NCBI GenBank assembly: GCA_036365455.1
Contig: JAWQUS010000004.1
Location: 4,161,501-4,225,500, forward strand
Length of the DNA: 64,000 nucleotides
Source of the DNA: Macrosoma leucophasiata
Lineage: Eukaryota > Arthropoda > Insecta > Lepidoptera > Hedylidae
Direction: 5' to 3'
A model generated the notes under the pieces. The model was not told the origin of the DNA. It saw only the letters and a list, made by a program, of their open reading frames with translations, and searched no databases. Position numbers and translations under genes: made by a program. Below, one piece after another: positions 58,837 through 64,000 of this stretch. The first letter of the stretch is position 1. Each line of letters starts with the position of its first letter.

Positions 58837-58975
58837 GTCAGACGGCTCTAGCTCGTGTAGCGCCCGTGTGCAATGAAAGCTAGGCCTCACCCCTCTCCCC
58901 GCGGCTATTACTATATACTACTATTAACACGTTCGTTTTCTTTAGACTGTGCTACTACTTTGTATATATTATATA

Positions 58976-60655
58976 CTAGCAGCTGCCCGCAACGTCGTCT
59001 GCGTGAAGGCTCTACAGCACCAAACATACCTAAGATGCCAGTGTCGCTTTAGCATTATAAGCAAACAACTTTTAAAATAGTATTATATTAAAACTATAAG
59101 TTTTTTTGCACGCGAAGCAAGTGAAGGGAGTCTTATGGGAATCCTGCTGAGTTCAGTAGTATTATTACATATTCTCTGGTTCAGTCATAAGATGTGACTT
59201 AAGGAAATAGACAAAATAATGCAGGAATATATTCCCGGACACAAAAGAGTAAAATTACGTACAAAGGTATCAAACCTTACAACACTTTCCAATAAACTAC
59301 GTTGGTAGTTATTCTGCCAGGAGCCAAAATGTAAAAAGAGGTAACGCGGTAGCAAGCGACGTACAGTTGCCCGTGTGAGAAGCAACTTGTCCTGAGGTTA
59401 ACACCCGCTGACCTCACTGTCTGCCCCTGGGACTTATTGATGGTCAACGCGAAGCAAATATTCAACTGTACACGCTTGACCTGGAATGTGTAGTTATGCG
59501 GTATGAGGGGAATGCGTGGTATTAATACTGCCTCGCCAATGCCGGGTCCCGTTATACAACTTCGGAGGAGATAAGTTCCGAAGAAGCATAATCGGGACAC
59601 CTACCTTCAGCTTGATGGTATGCGATGGAAGTCCGCTTGTTGACAGGAAGTTCAGAAATGCCATTGAATAATGTGTGGCGTCATCTTGCTCGACGACAGT
59701 ATTTATGGTAGTGTACTGTACCAGTTCATTTCCTATTAATTGCTGCAGCCTGATCATTATTGGGCGTCAAAATGGCCCGCTTACACACCCAAAACGTCGT
59801 TTTCTGCTGGTGCGGTATACGACTAATGTCCCCGTAGACACCGAGAATGAGTTCTTCTCTCCTGGATACATCTCTTTCGAGGGTTCTGGAAATACCACCT
59901 ATCCACCGCTCCCTTCTGGTAAAGTGCTTCCGCGAAGACTTAGAAGGACATCGGAAAATTCTTGAGCACGTGCATTGTTGTCGAGCCGAGCTCTCATATT
60001 AATGGTCAAGCGCAGCGTAAGTACGAACTCGTTAAGATCGTTTCAACAAAGCATTCATCTCGCCTCCTGACCTCTGCAAGTATGCCAGTGATAACAAATG
60101 TCTTTCCTGTTCCACCAGGAGCATGCTCTGAAGAGAACAAAGCGACATGGTCATTTCGCCCGGATCGTAATTTGTCTCAACGATATACTCCCAATTTCTA
60201 CGATCTTGATGCGGTGATGATTTGGGGAGCTGGTAACCCATATTCGATAATTCAATCGGTGGTGGAAATTACCACATCTTGAAATGAACTAATACAGGTG
60301 TTCAGCATGCGTTCATTAGTTACTTCGACTTCGTCTCCAGTAGCACGTGTCTCAAAGCTCGTAGAAAATCTTCAAACAAATGATGGCGATATCTCTCCGT
60401 CACTGACGCTTGCCACCGCGAGGGTGTAATCCCAGTTTCGGTAACCGTCGAGAAGGTGACGTGCTACGCAGGCTGCGCGGTAAGTGGGATACTCCATGCC
60501 ATCAAATATCCTCAGAAAAGTGAAATACGTTGGGCCTCGGACCGTGTGAAGTAACAACCGCAGGAAATAGCTTTCGCCATTATTTGGATGCACGGTACCT
60601 ATAAACCTTACCCAATGAGGTGTCCTTGAAAATTCTCGGATATTCATGCAAAATT
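58976..60655 (-). mobile_element. Helitron, helicase remnant with 3' end
   Basis: Minus strand, broken into several frames. In order: HPNNGESYFLRLLLHTVRGP (about 60590), Walker A region PGGTGKTFVI (about 60110), LSTSGLPSHTIKLKVG and IMLLRNLSPPKLYNGT (59640-59560), then FALTINKSQGQTV and HGQLYVACYRV (59460-59350). This is the C-terminal helicase of Helitron RepHel proteins. The Rep nuclease is not in the window section. The 3' end at 58976 reads CAGCTGCTAG. Several frameshifts make it inactive. Confidence 0.88.
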
Positions 60656-61195
60656 AGAAGTAGATCCATTAATATCCATTACTTTTTGAGTTTAGCTCGC
60701 ACATACATACAGACAAACAACAACAGACAAAACAAACACTATATTTGGCTTCGATATCGATAGTAAATCACACCCCAAATATTCTTTAAAACAAAAAAAT
60801 CAATGTACTGTTTTGACTTTCCTACGATTTTAAAGATTTACAGCTCTTTCCCCGTAGGAGATAGCGTGATAATATATAGCCTATATGTTGACCGGACCTG
60901 TTAGTATTAATTAGCAAAATTTTTCTTCAAATTTTGCATGAATATTACTAACTTTTTTACTTTTTTAGTTTAGCCCGGACATACATAGAGACAAACAGAC
61001 AAAAAATCTGAAAACGATATTTTTGGCATCGATTTCTATTGTAGATCACGTCCCAAGTATTCTTTTAAAAACTGTTCAATGTACAGTTTTGACTTTCCTA
61101 CGACTTTATTAAATGTAGAGATTCCCGTGCGAATGAGGGATTTTCCCGCAGTAAAAAGTAGCCTAAATGTTGGCCAGGCTTAGTATCTATACACC
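60645..61195. repeat. Two tandem copies of a roughly 300-bp segment
   Basis: ACATACATACAGACAAAC, CATCGATT-type wording and TGACTTTCCTACGA occur first at 60700-60830 and again at 60980-61110. The second is followed by the common GGATTTTCCCGCAGTAAAAA body. Confidence 0.65.
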
Positions 61196-61474
61196 ACAAA
61201 AAGTTTCATTTGAATCCGTCCAGTATCTTCGGAGATTACCCTGGACAAAGGGGCAAACAGACAAACAGACAGACAATAAAATTAAAAATCATTGAAAAGT
61301 GTTCTAATACTATTTTAACATCGCCCCCAATTAGTTTTTCGTAAATATATACAATGTACAGACACGCGGGTTTTACTGTTTTATTATATGTATAGATACT
61401 ACTACTATATACTACTATTTTACTACTTTGCCGTCGTAACAAGAATGTTTTTTCATATTCCAACAAGCTATTTT

Positions 61475-61762
61475 ATAACATATTTTGAAAAGACCCTACT
61501 GAGTTTTGTTTTGGCAGGTTTTTTCTCAGTAATGTGGGCTTTGGAACTCTGCCAGTGAATGACAAAGAATGTCCCATATTTTTTTTTTTAGTCTTATCTT
61601 GCCGTTTGTTATTAGGTATTTTTGGACCATTATTTATTTTATTTCGTTTACTTTGACATATTAATCAACGTATCAGTTGTTATTTGGTTTAATTTTATAT
61701 TTGTAATTTGACCTATCACAAGCAAATTATATTATTTCCGAGTGATTAAATGAATTTTTGAT
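61475..61762 (+). mobile_element. LINE 3' UTR, diverged relative of the 14.8-kb LINE
   Basis: CTACTGAGTTTTGTTTTGGC, TTTGGAACTCTGCCAGTGAA and GACAAAGAATG parallel 16480-16560. Confidence 0.65.
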
Positions 61763-62140
61763 TTTTTTAAAGAAAAATGGAAAGAAAAATTTGACTTCAG
61801 GCGAGGCTCGAACTCGCGACCTACTGGGAATCTAGTCCAGCCGCTCTTCCAATTGAGCTACTGAAGCCCTGCCCGATATAATAAATAATAAAAAAATATA
61901 TTAAAACTAGCTGTTGCCCGCGGCTTCGCCCGCGTGGATGTTGTTTTATAATCCTAAATTTTCTTTGCTATAAACCTCACGGAGCCCGAGACCTTTCCAA
62001 TGAATGCAAAATCGTGGAAATCGGTTCTTGCGTTCTGGAGTTATAGCGTCAGGAAGGAAAACCCGACTTATTTTTATTATATTAATAAAATAATAAAATA
62101 TATTTCACAAGCATGTGTTAATGTGAAATAATATCAAACA
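61763..62140 (-). repeat. tRNA-like SINE (family E) split by a Helitron-like repeat
   Basis: Reversed tRNA-like head TCAGTAGCTCAATTGGAAGA with GAGTTCGAGCCTCGCCTGAA at 61790-61870. A CTAGCTGTTGCCCGCGG element occupies 61907-62085, and CACAAGCATGTGTTAATG at 62107 continues the flank seen at 41370. Confidence 0.7.
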
Positions 62141-62180
62141 ATGAATTTTTGAGTTTAAGTTTGAGTTTATAAGTAAGTAG

Positions 62181-62545
62181 GCGAAGCGCGCATGGCCCAG
62201 CGGCTGGTGTAGATCGTAAACGATCTACTCGGTTAAGCACTACGGGCGCGGTCGGGTAGTGTGATGGGTGACCGCTAGTGGCAAATTAAATGCGCGTTTC
62301 CGTGCTTCGGAGGGCACGTTAAGCCGTCGGTCCCGGTTGCTATCGACGGATAGCTGTCGTTAAACCTTGTCGGAGGCCTTATGGACGGTTTGAAAACATT
62401 CGACAGCGGGTTGGCCACTAACCCACCCATCTCCACCAATCCGCATTGGAGCAGCGTGGTGGAGTAAGCTCCAGGCCCTCCCCCCAAAAAGGGGAGAGAC
62501 TCGTGCCCAGCAGTGGGACGTATAATGGGTTGCCATTATTATTAT
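62181..62545 (+). repeat. 5S-derived SINE (family B), complete
   Basis: Best-preserved head: GGTTAAGCACTACGGGCGCG at 62231, GATGGGTGACCGC at 62263, in the spacing of the 5S rRNA internal promoter. Tail CCAGCAGTGGGACGTATAAT. Confidence 0.9.
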
Positions 62546-62737
62546 AAGTAGGTATAGCTTGCACTATGGTACTAGTAAAGGCCTTTCTGTGTTTGATAAC
62601 TGCTGCCACCGCGCTGGCTGGCTTCTGTCATATCATTGTTGTACCATGATGGTCCAAGACGATGCTCTTAGCTGGCTCGGCTCGTAGACGGCGGTACCCG
62701 TGAGCATTGCACACCCTGCACTATCGGTTAAGCCCTG

Positions 62738-63026
62738 GTCTCAGGGGTGGCAATGCGTCTACATTTAGATCTCTGTTGTTTGTGAAGATGTCTACAGGCT
62801 GCAGTCATCACTTAGCATCTTTCAAGTTGATGTTAAGTGATTACTGCAGCCTATTACAAAAACCTGAGGTAAGAATGCAGATGCATTACCACCCCTGAGA
62901 CCTTAGTTGTTAATTCTCGGTGAGAGCCATACATGAGCATCTAACCGGAACACGATAGTGGAGATTAGGCATTGCGGTGGTGCCTACGCCCTCGAGTTCC
63001 TATACTTAGAACTCTACCACCAGTAA
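62738..63026. repeat. Two FA repeats in head-on inverted arrangement
   Basis: 62738-62822 is plus-strand FA 3' sequence and 62823-63026 is minus-strand FA; both arms share AGGCTGCAGTCATCACTTA in opposite directions around 62822. Confidence 0.8.
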
Positions 63027-63138
63027 ACACCAAAAACATAACCATACCTGCTCTTCAATTCACATTGACAAAAATAAAAAGATAATATGATGGAGACACT
63101 GGAGCTTAATGGAAAAGATTATAAGTTATATATTTGAA

Positions 63139-63350
63139 CTAGCTGTGCCCGCAACTTCGTCCGCGTGAAAATTTATGATTATTTAATATCTACCTGGACG
63201 AAGTCGTGGGCGCAGCTAGTTTAAAAGTAGCCTAAGTTACTCCTTATTACATAAGCTATCTGCCAGTGAAATTCCCGTCAAAATTGATGTAGCTATTCCT
63301 GAGATTAGCGGGAACAAACAGACAGACAGACAGACAAAAATTGTAAAAAA
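63139..63350 (-). mobile_element. Helitron-like repeat (family H1)
   Basis: Reversed: CTAGCTGTGCCCGCAACTTC edge, the paired arm GACGAAGTCGTGGGCGCAG, then TACTCCTTATTACATAAGC and the GACAGACAGACAGACAAAAA run. Confidence 0.7.
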
Positions 63351-64000
63351 TGATTTTTTTTCTTCTTTTTTTTATAAATTTTAAACACACACTGGAGCAT
63401 TTTAAAAGACATCTTATTTGTACAGACTTTAAATAAAATTTGAACGATTCATATTACAATAACTCACGGACAATTAACTCTCACTCAATATGCAAAAGGC
63501 AGGTATACTGTTGATAGTAAAACAATCATAAAGACCGAATCAAGTTTGCGCTCGTAAAGTTTAAATAATCGAATAGGATGGACTTTCTATTCAGACTATT
63601 TTATGGGGTGAGACGTTTACCGTATAAGCTGTTGTTTATTTTATGTCATTTCTATGTAAATACATAACGTAATAAATATTGAACATATTGATGATTTCAT
63701 ATTGTACTAACAGTAGGTATTTGGCCGCTACCAGTACAAAGTGCACCTGAACATATTTTTGTCTATTATATCTACAACGTGTAACGAGTATTACGCACAC
63801 TCTCAAAACCCACAAAAAATTCACATGTATGGCAATTACGATTATTAGAAGAATTAATTAAATCACTTACTGTCTATCGTTTTTTTTTTTCATTTCAATT
63901 TCTACAGTTTATCTAATTTTTTAGGTTTTACTGCACAGGAGAGGGAGGGGGGCGGCGGCAAACTTTCATAGGGAGCCAACGTATCAAATCCGCCCCTGTG
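63351..64000. other. No gene recognised
   Basis: AT-rich end of the window. The last 60 bases turn GC-rich (GAGAGGGAGGGGGGCGGCGG), possibly the edge of another element. Confidence 0.4.

Noticed and set aside
61790..61875. Possible minus-strand tRNA gene.
   Set aside because: It recurs with the same flanks at 41201 and, more distantly, at 2145 and 28070, so it is a SINE head; the anticodon stem is mismatched.

Overview
The window looks like nuclear DNA of a moth or butterfly (Lepidoptera; species not determinable by eye). It is AT-rich and packed with retroposons, and its only protein-coding genes I could assemble belong to an insect gustatory-receptor cluster. RTE-type and other LINEs, a Penelope-like element, Helitrons with CTAG ends, hAT-type MITEs and several tRNA- or 5S-derived SINEs fill most of the rest. 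I saw no bacterial-style operons, rRNA or convincing stand-alone tRNA genes.

Layout. 1-28.3 kb: repeats only, including a LINE 5'-fused to an unexplained ORF (14.6-16.8 kb), a Penelope-like element with a GIY-YIG domain (6.7-7.8 kb), a 592-bp hAT-type MITE full of ACTCGAGT motifs (9.57-10.16 kb) and a 0.5-kb-unit tandem array (16.8-18.0 kb). 28.7-51.1 kb: the receptor cluster. GrA (minus, 32409 to 28733), GrB (minus, 36045 to 33128), GrC (plus, 37155 to 39338), a dead last exon of a GrB-like gene (plus, 40373-40524) and GrD (plus, about 41968 to 51065). 51.1-64 kb: repeats again, including a Helitron helicase remnant (58.98-60.65 kb).

Each receptor has four coding exons: a long first exon with most transmembrane segments, a short exon of 75-81 nt, one of 142-151 nt and a last exon of 167-176 nt. 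Intron phases are 0, 0, 1 in all four genes. GrA and GrD are close paralogues with the same last three exon lengths (81, 148, 167 nt), and the dead exon is close to the last exon of GrB. The order GrA-GrB (minus) then GrB-remnant-GrD (plus) therefore looks like an inverted duplication with its axis between 36 and 40 kb. The introns, above all those of GrD, are swollen by nested insertions, several with exact target-site duplications. Exon joins are read by eye from splice signals and homology among the copies; no search or transcript data were used.
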